A stretch of DNA of 64,000 nt from Vanilla planifolia. Its lineage: Eukaryota; Streptophyta; Magnoliopsida; Asparagales; Orchidaceae. Positions 49,901 to 60,500 of the stretch are shown one piece after another (positions within the stretch are counted from its first letter, which is position 1; every line of letters begins with the position of its first letter). Made by a program: the position numbers and the translations under genes. The stretch is taken from the NCBI GenBank assembly GCA_023846275.1, contig CM043865.1:4266068-4330067 (forward strand), in the 5' to 3' direction. The notes beneath the pieces were generated by a model. The model was given only the letters and a program-made list of their open reading frames with translations, did not search any database and was not told the origin of the DNA.

Positions 49901-52714
49901 TTGGATGTCACCATACCATGCCTTCTATAGCACATGTGTGGACACTCCAAGTGCTTCTTCATAGGTGGTCAAAACATGAAGTCATGCAACAACAATTCAA
50001 GCTTAACATGCTAGGCAAGAACTTTTTAGCATCACTATGCAGACCATGGGCATGCTCATTCGTGTTGAATAACTTCAAGGTTAATCCAACTACTTTAACC
50101 AATGCTCATTTGTGGTCCAATGGTCCTATCCTATGTTTACTTCCAATTTGGAAGGGGGGAAACTTGTTTCCGTTCATATTCAACATGTAGATTCAACTCT
50201 TTATTCTGGGTAAATTTTACTCTCACTTGTACTCTTATATAAAGGATGATTAATATGAATTTATAGGGGCAAATGGAAGATTTTTTTTTTTAATAAATGA
50301 CGTAATGTTTTTGCTACTAGAAGGTTGTTTGCACTATGATTCAACCAGGTTTTATGATTTCAGTGGAAGAAATGAAAGGAACAATTGTTCTACTATATAG
50401 AAATATTGAGATGTGGGTTTGAATAGGCATTGAGGTTTCTTGAAGTAGCTTCTAAAGCTACCTCGGTTATAAATCTGCTGCAATCTAGAATTTTTGTTTG
50501 TCTTCCATTCATTAGGTACCAAATGCTTGGCTCTTAAATTACTCTCGAATTATGATGGTCAATTTTGTAGTGGCAAGTATTCAATTTTCTTGATGTCAAG
50601 AGCATTATTAGTTTATTTCTCTTGGATCATGTTGAACGTATGCTTGTAGGCATTCTTATTGGTTTAGGGAAGTGAATATCAAGTGGAAAACGATTATGTA
50701 CATAATATAAGGTTAATTCTAGTTTCATTTTAGTATTGTTAGTTAATTCTTTGAATAAAACTTCATAAATTACACATGAAATAAAAATATTTACCCTGTA
50801 AATTATTGTTCTACTTATATAATAAATTCATAACATAGCAATATCTGAAGTTCATAATCCGAATTTAACTTATTTTTTGTAAAATAAGGAGATAGTTGGG
50901 GAAACTTCAATTAATTAACACTTACATTTATCAAAACTATTGACATCAAATCTCGTCATAAAAGGGTCAGGATGATGTATTTTTTGGGTGTTAATTGGCT
51001 AAGATTTCAATGATGCCTTCATTCAAGTTGCTGAAAACCTACATGTGGATCTTTTTCTTACCATGTTGAACATCAATTGCGAATTTGTGAGATATGGTAA
51101 GAATAAGTTGCATACTGTTATGTTATAGAGGAATGAATAACGTGTTAATAATGATATAATACAGAATTTATGCTTGTAGATAGTAACAAAAACGTTCTCA
51201 AATGCTTGCAAGAGTTATTATACTAAGCATTTACCTGTCTTCAGGGTGCAAGGAATGAAATTTTTGCAATGCAACCAGCTCCTATACAGGTTTCATACAT
51301 GGGGTTCCCTGGAACTACTGGTGCAACTTACATTGATTATTTGGTTACTGATGAGGTAGCATAATAGAAACTTGTGATCAGCCGTCATTTCTAAGGTTTG
51401 ATTTCTTCTACATGCTAATCCCTTTTGCTCACCTTTTGCAGTTTGTTTCCCCTACACAATTTTCACACATTTACTCAGAGAAGCTTGTTCATCTTCCACA
51501 TTGTTATTTTGTAAATGATTATAAGCAGGTATTCCTTTCTTTGCTTTTAGAATATTGAATAACCCATTTCTCTCTTTACAAAGATCAATCATTGCTGTGC
51601 ATGTTTATCTTCAGAAAAACCTGGATGTGCTGGAACCGATTTGTCGCCATAAACGGAGCGACTATGGTTTACCCGAAGATAAATTTCTTTTTGCATGTTT
51701 TAACCAACTTTACAAGATGGATCCTGAAATATTTAACACCTGGTGGGTTTTGCTGCAAGTAACATTGGAGCTCACTTTGTTTTCTTGACAGCTCAATACA
51801 TTTCTCCACTTTTATCGCATCCTCGATCCTTTTTAGGTGTAACATTTTAAAGCGTGTTCCCAATTGTGCATTGTGGCTGCTTAGATTTCCTGCAGCGGGC
51901 GAGAAGAGACTGCTCGAGTGTAAGAAATCATGTCGATTCCCTTCCATTAGACGATCATCTTTTCTAGGTGATAACATATTTCGCACCATTGCAGATGCTG
52001 CGAAACATGGCGTGGGGAAAGATCAAATCATATTCACGGACGTTGCCATGAAGAATGAGCACATCAGGCGGAGCGCATTGGCCGATCTTTTCCTGGACAC
52101 GTAAGCTCTCGATCGACCAAATCTCTCGAGTGTTTGTGATGTTTGGCCTACAGCCTTACTGATATGTTTGTATGTAACCCTTAGTCCATTGTGCAACGGT
52201 CATACCACTGGCACTGATGTGCTGTGGGCTGGTCTTCCAATGATAACTCTCCCACTTGAGAAGATGGCTACCAGAGTTGCTGGGTCTCTCTGTCTTGCCT
52301 CTGGTTTTGGAGAGGAGATGATAGTTAGCAGGTGAGAAATTATCTTCTTTCTTCTGTAGCAATCCCAATTGGTATTTGATGTTGCATATTGCTCTTTGTT
52401 TCAGCATGAAGGAGTATGAAGAGAGAGCTGTGTACTTGGCTTTAAACCCCCAGAAGCTGCAGCTTCTAAGAAACAAGCTCAAGACTGCTAGATTGAGCTG
52501 CCCTTTGTTTGATACTGCAAGATGGGTAAGCTTTTTTTTTTTTTTTCCTATTCATCGTTCTTTGCACAAGCATCAAGTAGGCCTGATGAACAAACAACAG
52601 GTGAGAAACCTGGAGAGGTCTTACTTCAAAATGTGGAACCTGCATTGCTCCGGTGCTCCGCCGCAGCACTTCAAGGTGATGGAAGACGACGGCGAGTTTC
52701 CCTGCGACCGGTAG
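33808..52714 (+). CDS. SEC: SECRET AGENT-type protein O-GlcNAc transferase (GT41), 28 coding exons, 1016 aa
   Basis: This enzyme transfers GlcNAc from UDP-GlcNAc to Ser/Thr of cytosolic and nuclear proteins; in plants SEC acts on DELLA and other regulators beside the O-fucosyltransferase SPY. The model joins 28 exons whose phases all agree and gives 3,051 coding bases. Residues 1-93 are a variable N-terminus, about 94-545 are tandem TPRs, and about 546-1016 form the catalytic domain. Visible family motifs are [18 protein letters not shown] (His643), [47 protein letters not shown] (Lys874, matching the catalytic-pocket Lys of human OGT) and [14 protein letters not shown] (His896). The insert domain of animal OGT, between 'VNDYK' and 'SDYGLPED', is absent, as in plant SEC. 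Length is close to Arabidopsis SEC (977 aa). The start is the first ATG in frame with exon 1. No frameshift or premature stop is seen. The exon 1/2 junction is the least certain. Confidence 0.93.
34965..38947 (+). other. SEC intron 4 (3,983 bp)
   Basis: This AT-rich intron starts GTATGC and ends TTCTTAG. It contains a 141-bp tandem duplication (38,127-38,400). Its open frames are short and show no family similarity. I see no nested gene. Confidence 0.85.
38127..38400 (+). repeat. 141-bp tandem duplication within SEC intron 4
   Basis: 'ctttactga(a/g)taaat' starts at 38,127 and again at 38,268. Both are followed by 'ccaaagtgatgactaatctctg' and 'aaaaggcct'. The second copy is diverged and slightly shorter. 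Confidence 0.8.
38948..40010 (+). other. SEC: SEC exons 5-7 (middle TPRs)
   Basis: Exons are 38,948-39,064; 39,144-39,200; 39,891-40,010, all phase 0. They encode TPR helices including [35 protein letters not shown] and [20 protein letters not shown]. Donors and acceptors are GT-AG. Confidence 0.92.
40011..45951 (+). other. SEC intron 7 (5,941 bp)
   Basis: This is the largest intron of the gene. It is AT-rich with only short open frames. 'tgcatcagagcttg' at 42,621-42,634 resembles the initiator-Met tRNA primer-binding site of plant LTR retrotransposons (TGGTATCAGAGC), and sequence to about 43,450 has a slightly different character. No retroelement protein domain is readable, so any insertion is old or partial. 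A (GAT)n tract lies at 45,855-45,874, about 80 bases before exon 8. Confidence 0.75.
45952..48700 (+). other. SEC: SEC exons 8-20 (late TPRs to first part of catalytic domain)
   Basis: Exons are 45,952-46,014; 46,097-46,175; 46,584-46,693; 46,774-46,827; 46,921-46,988; 47,069-47,171; 47,307-47,509; 47,611-47,707; 47,795-47,866; 47,944-48,020; 48,138-48,254; 48,370-48,454; 48,533-48,700. All phases agree across junctions. Exons 8-15 complete the TPR superhelix (last repeat [20 protein letters not shown]). Exon 16 ([17 protein letters not shown]) links to the catalytic region, and exons 19-20 hold the first catalytic motifs. Exon 15 ends at a GC donor; the other donors are GT. Confidence 0.92.
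47708..47794 (+). other. SEC intron 15, non-canonical GC-AG intron (87 bp)
   Basis: Coding sequence ...LLHTLQ ends 'ttacag' and the next bases are 'gcaaat'; coding resumes after 'gtgtag' with CVCDWEDRD. The only nearby GT (47,727) would leave the wrong phase and add residues absent from the family. The exon side 'CAG' matches the strong consensus usually seen at GC donors. Confidence 0.85.
48701..51244 (+). other. SEC intron 20 (2,544 bp)
   Basis: An AT-rich intron that ends TTCAG before [11 protein letters not shown]. It contains a tRNA-like/SINE-like fragment on the minus strand (48,951-49,013). It also holds a 140-codon plus-strand open frame (49,768-50,190) of ordinary composition that I cannot assign to a family; the frame is isolated and I do not call it a gene. 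Confidence 0.8.
48951..49013 (-). mobile_element. Possible SINE fragment (tRNA-like head)
   Basis: On the minus strand this reads GGCCAACATTGC...GACTTGGAAGTCATCGGTTCAAACC. GGTTCAAACC matches a Pol III B box, and 'tagtttagattg' about 35 bases upstream loosely resembles an A box. The layout recalls the tRNA-derived head of plant Au-type SINEs. The expected SINE body is not recognisable after it, so this is at most a diverged fragment. Confidence 0.35.
51245..52714 (+). other. SEC: SEC exons 21-28 (C-terminal catalytic lobe)
   Basis: Exons are 51,245-51,355; 51,442-51,528; 51,615-51,742; 51,837-51,919; 51,995-52,100; 52,185-52,331; 52,405-52,525; 52,601-52,714 (stop TAG 52,712-52,714). They encode the UDP-GlcNAc-binding lobe, including [26 protein letters not shown] and [16 protein letters not shown]. 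The end is [10 protein letters not shown]...[10 protein letters not shown], a typical plant SEC C-terminus. Introns are 72-95 bp and GT-AG. Confidence 0.93.
51920..51994 (+). other. SEC intron 24, 75 bp, frame-preserving and stop-free
   Basis: The donor is 't|gtaaga' after GEKRLLE and the acceptor is 'attgcag|at'. Splicing restores [21 protein letters not shown], which fits family spacing. The intron is 25 codons long and has no stop in the coding frame, so retention would insert 25 residues between two catalytic-lobe segments. Confidence 0.85.
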
Positions 52715-53156
52715 ATTCCAGGCTTTGTATATAGGGATGGAGAGATATACTTTAGCTGTAGGAAAACTTGTATGGTTTGTTGTGTTTAACATGCTAAGGA
52801 GACGCCAAGGGGTTGCTCTTCTGAGAAATGTAAGTGTTTTATGGTATAAAAGCCTAGTACAGATGGCCAAGTGTTCTTGGAAGACACTTCCTCATGGGTA
52901 CGGATCTTAGTTTTCTTTAGTAACAAATGTTTCAATTATAGCCTCAATTAGAAGAAACATCTATGTAACAAAGGAAGTTGAAATGGAAAGAAAAAAAAAT
53001 GATTTAAAACAAGACGTGTCAATAAAAAACTCTGCCACCAATGTATATTTGATAATATGTATGTATATATAAAATCATCAAGCTAAGAATCCCACTTGAT
53101 ATTGTCCCAAGCTAGGGTTTAGAACCATCAACAAAGGAGTTCTGAAGGCCGAAACA
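52715..53156. other. Convergent intergenic / 3' UTR region
   Basis: 442 bases separate the SEC stop codon from the stop of the minus-strand RGG gene. Both 3' UTRs must lie here. AATAAA at 53,021-53,026 is the best plus-strand polyadenylation signal. I found no clear AATAAA on the minus strand, so the two transcripts may overlap. Confidence 0.6.
53021..53026 (+). terminator. Candidate SEC polyadenylation signal AATAAA
   Basis: This is a canonical AATAAA hexamer about 310 bases after the SEC stop codon. Plant poly(A) signals are loose, so this is tentative. Confidence 0.35.
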
Positions 53157-56100
53157 TTAAGCTTTGGCAACTGCCCCAAGCAGAGGAAATTGGCCTGGAT
53201 CTTCTATGGAAGGCGCAGCCTGGCTTCGATAGCCATCGCCGAGAAAGCCTTCCCGGCCACGACCTCTCCCCCCACGACCACGGGATGACGGCCGAAGCCT
53301 CTCACCCCCGGCCGGCTTGAGAAACTCGTTTATGCTCACATACTGCATCCATTACAGGGAGAGGATGAATGAAAAATTCAAGAATGACTAAACTATGAAG
53401 ACACTGCAAGGGCTTGGGAGAGTACTTTGCGGGACTTGTCTTCCTTCTCAGCGATTTCCTTCCTCTTCCCCTTGTCCTTGTCAGACTTCTGTGGCAGAAT
53501 TAACAAGCTCATAGAGAGGTATCAAAACCAAAGACAAAGGTATATTGGGTAACTAAAACTACCTTTATAACAAGCTCTTCTTCTTTCTTCTTCGCCATGA
53601 GCTGCATACCCTCAAAATCCTTGTCCAAAACAACCTTCCTTGCCTCAGATTTTAGAGACTCCAAAGCCTTTCTCTTTTCCTGGAGGACTTGTTCATACTC
53701 AGCAAGGGTCATCTGTTTTGGAGAGAGATCACTTGGGGGAGTAAGATATAAGAAAAACAACAAACACCTCTTCTTCTAGCTGAAGGGTTTATTGGAGAAC
53801 ATACATTACTGTCCTCTTCAGGAACCTTAAAAGCATCTTCAGAAGTCACCTGTTCAGGCAATGGCTTTTCAAGTTGTCTGCCCTTCGATTCCTCAATAAC
53901 AGGAGATTCACTGCATGGTATGTTTGACAAAAATATAAAACAGAAAGAAAGCATGATCTTATAGAAAAGAACAGTTGCAATGGCCTTTTTGAATCTCCAC
54001 TTGAGAAGAAAAGCGGTATCAGGTTCACAAGTGATCTTATAGCTTCCAGTAACTTACATGAAATCAGCTGTCGCATGTTGTCAACTTAAAACCCTCATCA
54101 ATGCAACAAGCAAATGAGATAATGCACCAATTAAAGAGTAAATATATCAAACTAATTGAGGCTTTTTCCAAAGCCCATCACATCTATAATGATCTCTTCA
54201 TCAATACTAAAATTGTCTCACAGGTTTTCCTAAAATGTGCATTTATAACAAATCCTTCCCACGTAAATAAACAAGGTATTTTGGAAGGGTAAAGAAAAGC
54301 AAAGTGCTTCATTAAATGTAAGCGTTACAAAGCAAAAGGTGAAAGGTGAGCTCTCAACTTTGGAAGTAGTATGAGCTTTTGGATAGTATAGGAAGTGAAG
54401 CTATTCACTGTTTACTTAAAATCTCATACTGTACTAAACATGTTCGTAGGAAGCCCCATATTGCATGCAAAGTTCCTCATTTTTCTCATGTCAACTCAAT
54501 CACTTTATTTTACTTGCTAGCGGAAGGCATTATAAGAAGTTCAATATTGTATGTGAAAACCTTCGACAACTACAAAACTAGTTTGGCACATCACTTGCGG
54601 AAAAAATACTAGTAAACCTACTCTTCTAACTATCCTCACTTTGGCATAGGGAAATGGGTGAGTGTTTATCATTGGCTCACCAAATACAAAAATGTTGATC
54701 ATGATGCCATGCCTTTTGTACGCTTCACAACAACAAAGCATTTACATAAACATAAGAAGAAATTTGCAATATATAACTGATCCAAAATCAAATGGGTATC
54801 AGTAACAATTCCAAATACAATATGGAAAAGCCAGTCATATAAATTACACCTTTATTGAAATAGATTCAAAAAGTCATCATGTCAAAATTTAGTAGAACCA
54901 AACAAAATGGGCACTAGTGATGAGTTTCAAATGCATCAAACTAGTGCTAATACACAATCAGGCCATTATTAAGGCATTCTCCTTTTAGAAATACATAACA
55001 TGGTAAATTATATAGCATTTAAAACAAAACCTTGTCGTAGACAATAGCATTTCCAGAACAAAGCAATACATTATATATGCAACTAGTAAAAAGATCAATC
55101 CACTAACAAAATATAGAAATACTAACTAGGTAAAATAATCACAATGGGGAATGTCCATTAAGCTTAACACCAGATGATCTTCTATTGAATAGTCAATATA
55201 ACAGAAAAATTTTGTTCGTTCATTTAAGTTTGCAGCACTCGTGCACAATAGTATAGGTGGAAAACATGTTGATAGTTGAAATGGCAGCAAAATTTAACAG
55301 CAATCCAACAGATGGCATGGGCCCAAACATGGGTTTTGGAAAATATTGCCAAATCTTCATATTTTGTGAGCTATTAGTTAGGTGCTAATCAACAAAGCTC
55401 ACAAAGATGCCTCTGCTTTCAGCCATGATTGTTTTAAACTTTAAGGCCATGTTTAGGTCACGTGCTCCTTGAAATAGCATCAAGAACTTCAATCATGATG
55501 TTGGTGTTCCAATATACATAAAGAAAGTCTGCGATGTTTCTAGTCATAAACAAAACACATAAGAATATCCAAAACCCTGATAAAGATAAATCATGAATGA
55601 GAAACAAGCTAATAGTTGAAATGGCAACTATACTTAACAGCAATACACCAGAAAACATAGGGCTCAAACAAGGGCTTCAGGTCAAATACCGCCAAATTCA
55701 CATATTCTGCCATCTTAATAGTTGTAATCAATCAGATTTCATCAGGATACTTTTGTTTACCAAAATGATTGTTATAAACATTGCCAAAGACAATGTTTAG
55801 GTCAGTATGCTCTTAGCAACAATCAATTTGCCCCTGATCTCGGTGCAACAAGTGTAATATCCAAAGCCCTAAAATGTAAAGTCCTTAGCTATATTAATAG
55901 AGAAATGCTATACATGGTAAGTAACTACATCTTCGAAGAAAAAGAAAATGCCAAACGACAAGTTACAAGAGAATAGGATTCTTGATACAAATACCTTAGA
56001 TAAGAAGTCTCATGAAATTGATAATTCTTTAGAAAAACCAAGGAGTTAAATACTTCAAACTTAGGGCCTCAGTAATTCAAATAAGCTGAGCAGAACAAAG

Positions 56101-57978
56101 AGATCCTTAGCGAATCAATAAAGTTTGATCTTGGTTAATATAAAATACTGAAACAAAATGATGGTCAGATAATAAATGGAAAAGATCAAGAAAAAAGCTC
56201 TCAATAATTTAACTACCTTCAGAATTTACCATTTGAAGAAGAAATGGTTGTTTGAGTTAACAAGTGAAGACATTTGTGCCAGAGTTAATAAAAAAAAAAG
56301 CAATGTACATTTGTTACTTGTGAAGACCTATGCTAAATTACTTTATAGATGAGGCACTTGTGCAATTCATATTGATATATAGAAGTGTAGGATAAACAAT
56401 ATAAAGGTGCGTTTTATGAACCCACTAAGACATTTATAATTACATACAATTGTTGAGACATAGAATAGAAGAGAAAAACCAAAATAGTGAGTACAAAATA
56501 ACAGACAAAGTGATAGGAAAAACAGGGCAGAACGATGATAATATAAGAAAAGATGCAAAGTAGTTTTGCATTTAGCAAGCATGCACAAAAGATGCGTGAA
56601 TTCACAGATGGCTACAAACGAGATTGACATATGGTACAATTGTCTTGAATGAATTTTTTGTTTTGTTCACCATCCTTTCCCCATAAAATCAAACAGAACA
56701 AAACAACAAGAACCCTCCATGGGCTCACTGAAATATTCTAAGTATGAATTTATACCACATTTAGAAAATTCGAACATCAACAGTGCTACAAGGGTAGCAT
56801 TAAGCAGCCATTTACAAAAAGACTTCTGTAAAATCAAATTTTAAACATTCACAAAAGAGGAACCGGGATAGAAGAACAAAAATTGAGCAGAACCCAACAC
56901 CTTTACATCCAAACAATATAAGTGCAAAAATATGGGCAGAACCATGAGCATATAAAATGAAGCAATGCCATTAAGAAATATAATTTATGAGAAGAAAAAT
57001 ACCCTCGAGCTCCTCCATCTCCATCATTTGTGTTTTTTGCAGTAGTGTCCTTGTCAGTATCACCCTCCTTTACTTCAGGTGCATCCTCTCCTTCATTAAA
57101 CTTGTTCCGATCACTAAATCGTCCACCATCTCGTCCACCCCTTCGTCCTCTTCCCCCATAACCTCTTCCACGAACCTCATTCCTGAACCCACGGTAATCC
57201 CCATCACCACCACTCCTTTCATGTCCCATACCATCATCACCATCCTTGTTCACCCCATCAATTCCATATTTCCTAAACCCACGGTTCTCACTATCAGCAT
57301 AATATCTCCTAAACCCACTGTTCTCGTTACCAGTACCATAATCCCCAACAATACGGTTTTCCCTCTCCCCTCCAGTTTTCCCCAGATTCTCCTCGCCCAT
57401 ATTCCTGCCTTCATATTTGAACGGTCTCCTCCCACCATAATATTCTTGCTCCGTCCCCTCAGCACCTTCTTCTCCACCCTGAACATGGTTCTCATTATCA
57501 AACTGGTTTGCACCTCTCCCTCTTCCACGGCCCCTGATACGGCCACGGCCACGCCCGCCACTAACTTCGCCGGAGTAACCCCTACCATACCCATTCTCCA
57601 TATACTCAGCGGCTTCACCCTCACCTGGATTACCAAATCCACCCCTACCCGTAACCCTCCCGCGGCCGCCCCTTCCACGACCTCTATCCACCCTCACTGA
57701 AAGTCCAATACAGCAACAAAAACGGAATAAGCAAACGCACATCAAATTTACAAAAGGAGAAAAAAGAACCGTAGTTCAACAATTAAGAAGGCCTTACAAT
57801 TCTCTCTGAGCGGAGGCTGCTTAGATGGGAAGCTATCAGGAGGTGTCCTCTGCTTCGGCTTCTCAGATGCCGCGGGAGGAGGAGAAATCTTAGCCTCGAC
57901 CTTGGCGAGGAGAACAGAAACATCGTCACCGTCGTCATCATCTCCAAGAAGACAAAACGGGTTATCGTGGCCAGCCAT
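53157..57978 (-). CDS. RGG-box nuclear/cytoplasmic RNA-binding protein (HABP4/SERBP1-STM1 family, RGGA/B/C-like), 6 exons, 459 aa
   Basis: Members of this family bind mRNA through Arg-Gly-rich tracts and associate with ribosomes; Arabidopsis RGGA acts in salt and drought responses. Exons on the minus strand are 57,978-57,798; 57,696-57,003; 53,910-53,805; 53,712-53,563; 53,488-53,426; 53,342-53,157, all GT-AG and phase-consistent (1,380 bases). The N-terminus MAGHDNPFCLLGDDDDGDD is the STM1-type NPFxLL start. RG/RGG tracts lie at residues 65-80, 107-122 and 236-253. MTLAEYEQVLQEKRKALESL (from residue 328) and YVSINEFLKPA (from 399) are hallmarks of the HABP4 domain. A last RGG tract and AAPSIEDPGQFPLLG close the protein. 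It is longer than Arabidopsis RGGA (about 355-360 aa, from memory), mainly through the Gly/Arg/Glu-rich middle. The ATG is the first in the open frame. Confidence 0.9.
53911..57002 (-). other. Intron 2 of the RGG-protein gene (3,092 bp)
   Basis: This intron is bounded by 'cgagg|gtattt' and 'ccatgcag|tgaatc' on the minus strand. It is AT-rich without convincing coding frames. It contains two diverged direct copies of a roughly 200-bp segment, starting near 55,273 and 55,613. Confidence 0.8.
55273..55815 (+). repeat. Diverged direct duplication (offset about 340 bp) in RGG-gene intron 2
   Basis: 'tagttgaaatggca' occurs at 55,273 and 55,613. Each is followed in order by 'ttaacagcaat', 'ccaaat(c)ttca', 'gattgtt(t/a)taaac' and 'atgtttaggtca'. 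Spacing between these anchors varies slightly, so the duplication is old. Confidence 0.6.
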
Positions 57979-58170
57979 GGAATTTCAATAGCGACTATGT
58001 TTCTTGGGAGAAATAAAATAGATCAAACCCTAGGCGGGTTTCTTCCACGCTACAATCCTAGAGAAGGCATTCGTTCAGGAAATTCCTCTCGCCTGCGCTG
58101 TCGCCGACGCTAACCGGTTCGCTCGTGGAGATGAAGAACGATCAGTGGGCAATAGGGTTCATGGCGAAGG

Positions 58171-58180
58171 ATATTTATAG
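58171..58180 (-). promoter_or_regulatory. TATA box of the RGG-protein gene
   Basis: The minus strand reads CTATAAATAT, a near-perfect plant TATA box, about 193 bases upstream of the ATG at 57,978. That spacing implies a 5' leader of roughly 160 bases. The leader contains a telo-box-like AAACCCTAG (plus strand, 58,025-58,033), common near plant translation-related genes. Confidence 0.6.
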
Positions 58181-59250
58181 AGCGGTCCGGACCGAAGCCG
58201 GTCTGGTGCACTGCGGTTCGCGTATGGTTTTATGGTAATTTTTTCATGGTTGAAGCGCATATATGAAGTACACCAAATTTAATTACCTTCTAATTAAGAA
58301 GTTGCCCTTTTTATTACACTTAATGTAACTTATAAAAGAAATATAAAACATATCACTATGGATTTGATGATTTTATTATAATTAATAATAATTATATGTA
58401 AAACCATGATGATCATGTATTAAATTTTTTTCATATTTGTCAATGAACTTTAAAAAAATGATTATTAGATAGATATATAGATAAAAAAAAATATTAACAA
58501 AAAAGAGAACAAATCATAATGTATTCATATTAAAAATTTTAATATAAAATAAATATACATTTTTTGACATTTAGTGATCTATTGTTAATTATTATTTAGT
58601 TATAACTATTTATTTTTAAAATATAAACAAAATATTTTTTAGTACACAATGAGGTAGAAGAAATTATCATGATTTATTATAAATTGAATTGGAAAGAGTA
58701 AAGAGAGTCCAAACACAAAAGATAATAAAAAAAACAAGTATGTGAAAAAACAAAATACTAAAATACTTATCTTTAAAACAAAAAAAAAACTTTATTTATA
58801 TTGGGAAATGAAATTCTAAAAATCCTTTATTGACAAATCATGTTCAATTAGATAATTAACCATTGATTCACTTTTGTATCGTATTATAATTTCATCATTG
58901 AATTTTGTTCCATAAATAATATATCTTAGAAAATAAAATTGTTATTAGTTGTTTTGTCAAGTTAACGTAATTGATCTTTTTGTTAGGTTTTCTTTAACAA
59001 ATCATCATCGTAATTACCTAAAGGTACAAATGTTTTCATATTTTATAAAATAATTCCAACAATTGGGATTGACATGTGAATATAAAATTAAATAGGACGA
59101 ATTTAGCTATAAATTTCGATTCTTGTCGTATAATTTTTTGAGCCATGATTAATTGTGATTAATTTTAAGTTATTAAGAAAATAGTATTAAAAAATTAAAA
59201 TAAAACAATAAATAAATAAATAAAATCAAGATTTAAGTATCCCAAAACCC
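58181..59250. other. AT-rich intergenic DNA
   Basis: Beyond a short GC-richer upstream stretch to about 58,230, this is AT-rich sequence with many A and T runs. I see no gene or RNA feature. Confidence 0.6.
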
Positions 59251-59640
59251 CTCTTGCCTACGATATCTCCTGTGACCTCCTCGACATGGTTAGGGTTTTA
59301 CAAGAGGAGGTGCTTTTGGGATGATTTGACGAGAATCTGGTCATCGAACGACCGCCATGGAGGAGATTTGGTGATAAAGAAGTAACGCATGTTTCATGGA
59401 ACACTCGAAACCTTAATCGTTTAGACCACGAGCTTTTCGTCTTTCAAAACCCAAAAGGGAATAGCTTGAAGAAGGATAAGATCTTGTCTCAATTTTATCT
59501 TTGATTTCTTGATTTTTTTTTGGCGTATAGCAAGAGTTTCCTTTGGTTTCAAACTTTCTCACATGCATTATTTTGGGTTCTCGTGGGCAAGCATGTGGCG
59601 TCGTTTTCGTTGTCAGCCAATAGAAAAACAATCTGAAAAA
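59251..59640. other. Higher-GC segment, possible gene remnant
   Basis: This segment stands out from its AT-rich surroundings and contains 'atggttagggtttt' at 59,287, whose reverse is a telo-box AAAACCCTAACC. Plus-strand reading from that ATG stops after 12 codons. A minus-strand frame of 113 codons (59,413-59,754) is not recognisable. It may be the 5' end of a decayed gene or a transposed promoter fragment. Confidence 0.3.
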
Positions 59641-60065
59641 AATTAACGAAAAGCAACTCTTGCAATAATTATTATAGAAAAAAATAAGATGACAAGAAAT
59701 GTGATAACTTATTTTGTAATAATTTATTAATAATAAAGAAAATTTGATAGGCACTTTTTATCTAGAGGAAAAATTATCTTAAAAGTAGTAAATCAGAAAA
59801 AAAAAAAAAGTTTGTGTTAGTAAGAACAAGTTTATTGAGGTAAGTTTAAATTTTTAGTATTTAATTAATATTGATATATGCAACTATAGAAAATTAATTT
59901 AGATAAATTATAATTTTTCGTAGAAAATGAATAGAAAAGGAGAAAAAAATAATTTAAAAGAGCATCTGAAACAAAGGTGGGTGAATCTAATTATTTATGA
60001 TGTAATTAAGTATGATTTGATTTAAATTAAATATGACATGATATATATGATATATACATTATATA
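59641..60065. other. AT-rich intergenic DNA
   Basis: No coding frame, RNA gene or repeat structure is evident apart from A/T runs such as the one at about 59,797-59,809. Confidence 0.5.
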
Positions 60066-60500
60066 ATATGATATTATAATACATCTTAAAAAGAAAATAA
60101 AAAGATAAACATATGACATAATGTGTGTTTTATGATAAAGATAAGAGAATTAAATATTGTGATAATAAAAAAAATAAAAATAGAATGTGAAATTTCTCTG
60201 AAATTATCCCAATGATTTCATGAGATGTGATTAGTACTAACACAGAATACTGGGTGTTACAAAATGAGCACCGACACATGATATAGGGTATCATAAGCAC
60301 TGGTTTGATACGAGGTTATGATATTATTTAAGATGTGATGTACCTTGAAAAGAGAATAAAAATATAAGCATATGACATGATGTGTGTACTGTGATAAATA
60401 TAATTGGATTAAATACCCTAATAGAAAAAGAAATAAAAATAAAATATGAAATTTTCTTAAACTTATCTCCATGATTCCATGAGTTGTGATTATAGGCACT
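60066..60500 (+). repeat. Diverged direct repeat, offset about 259 bp
   Basis: 'catatgacat(a/g)atgtgtgt' occurs at 60,110 and 60,369. Each is followed by a block of 'gaaataaaaata(a/g)aat(a/g)tgaaatttt' character and by 'atgatt(t/c)catgag(a/t)tgtgatta'. Both copies are followed by a unit containing 'gcact(g)gtttgata'. Confidence 0.7.

Noticed and set aside
51669-51989. 106-codon minus-strand frame
   Set aside because: It lies antisense to well-supported SEC exons 23-24 and has no family features.
33808-52714. Assignment of the transferase to SPINDLY instead of SECRET AGENT
   Set aside because: The TPR and catalytic motifs ([37 protein letters not shown]) and the C-terminus match SEC-type OGT, and the length is about 1,000 residues.
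53597-53779. 60-codon plus-strand frame
   Set aside because: It is antisense to exon 4 of the RGG-protein gene.
56987-57700. 237-codon plus-strand frame rich in Ser, Thr, Pro and Ile
   Set aside because: It is the antisense of exon 2 of the RGG-protein gene, whose GC-rich Arg/Gly codons leave the opposite strand open.
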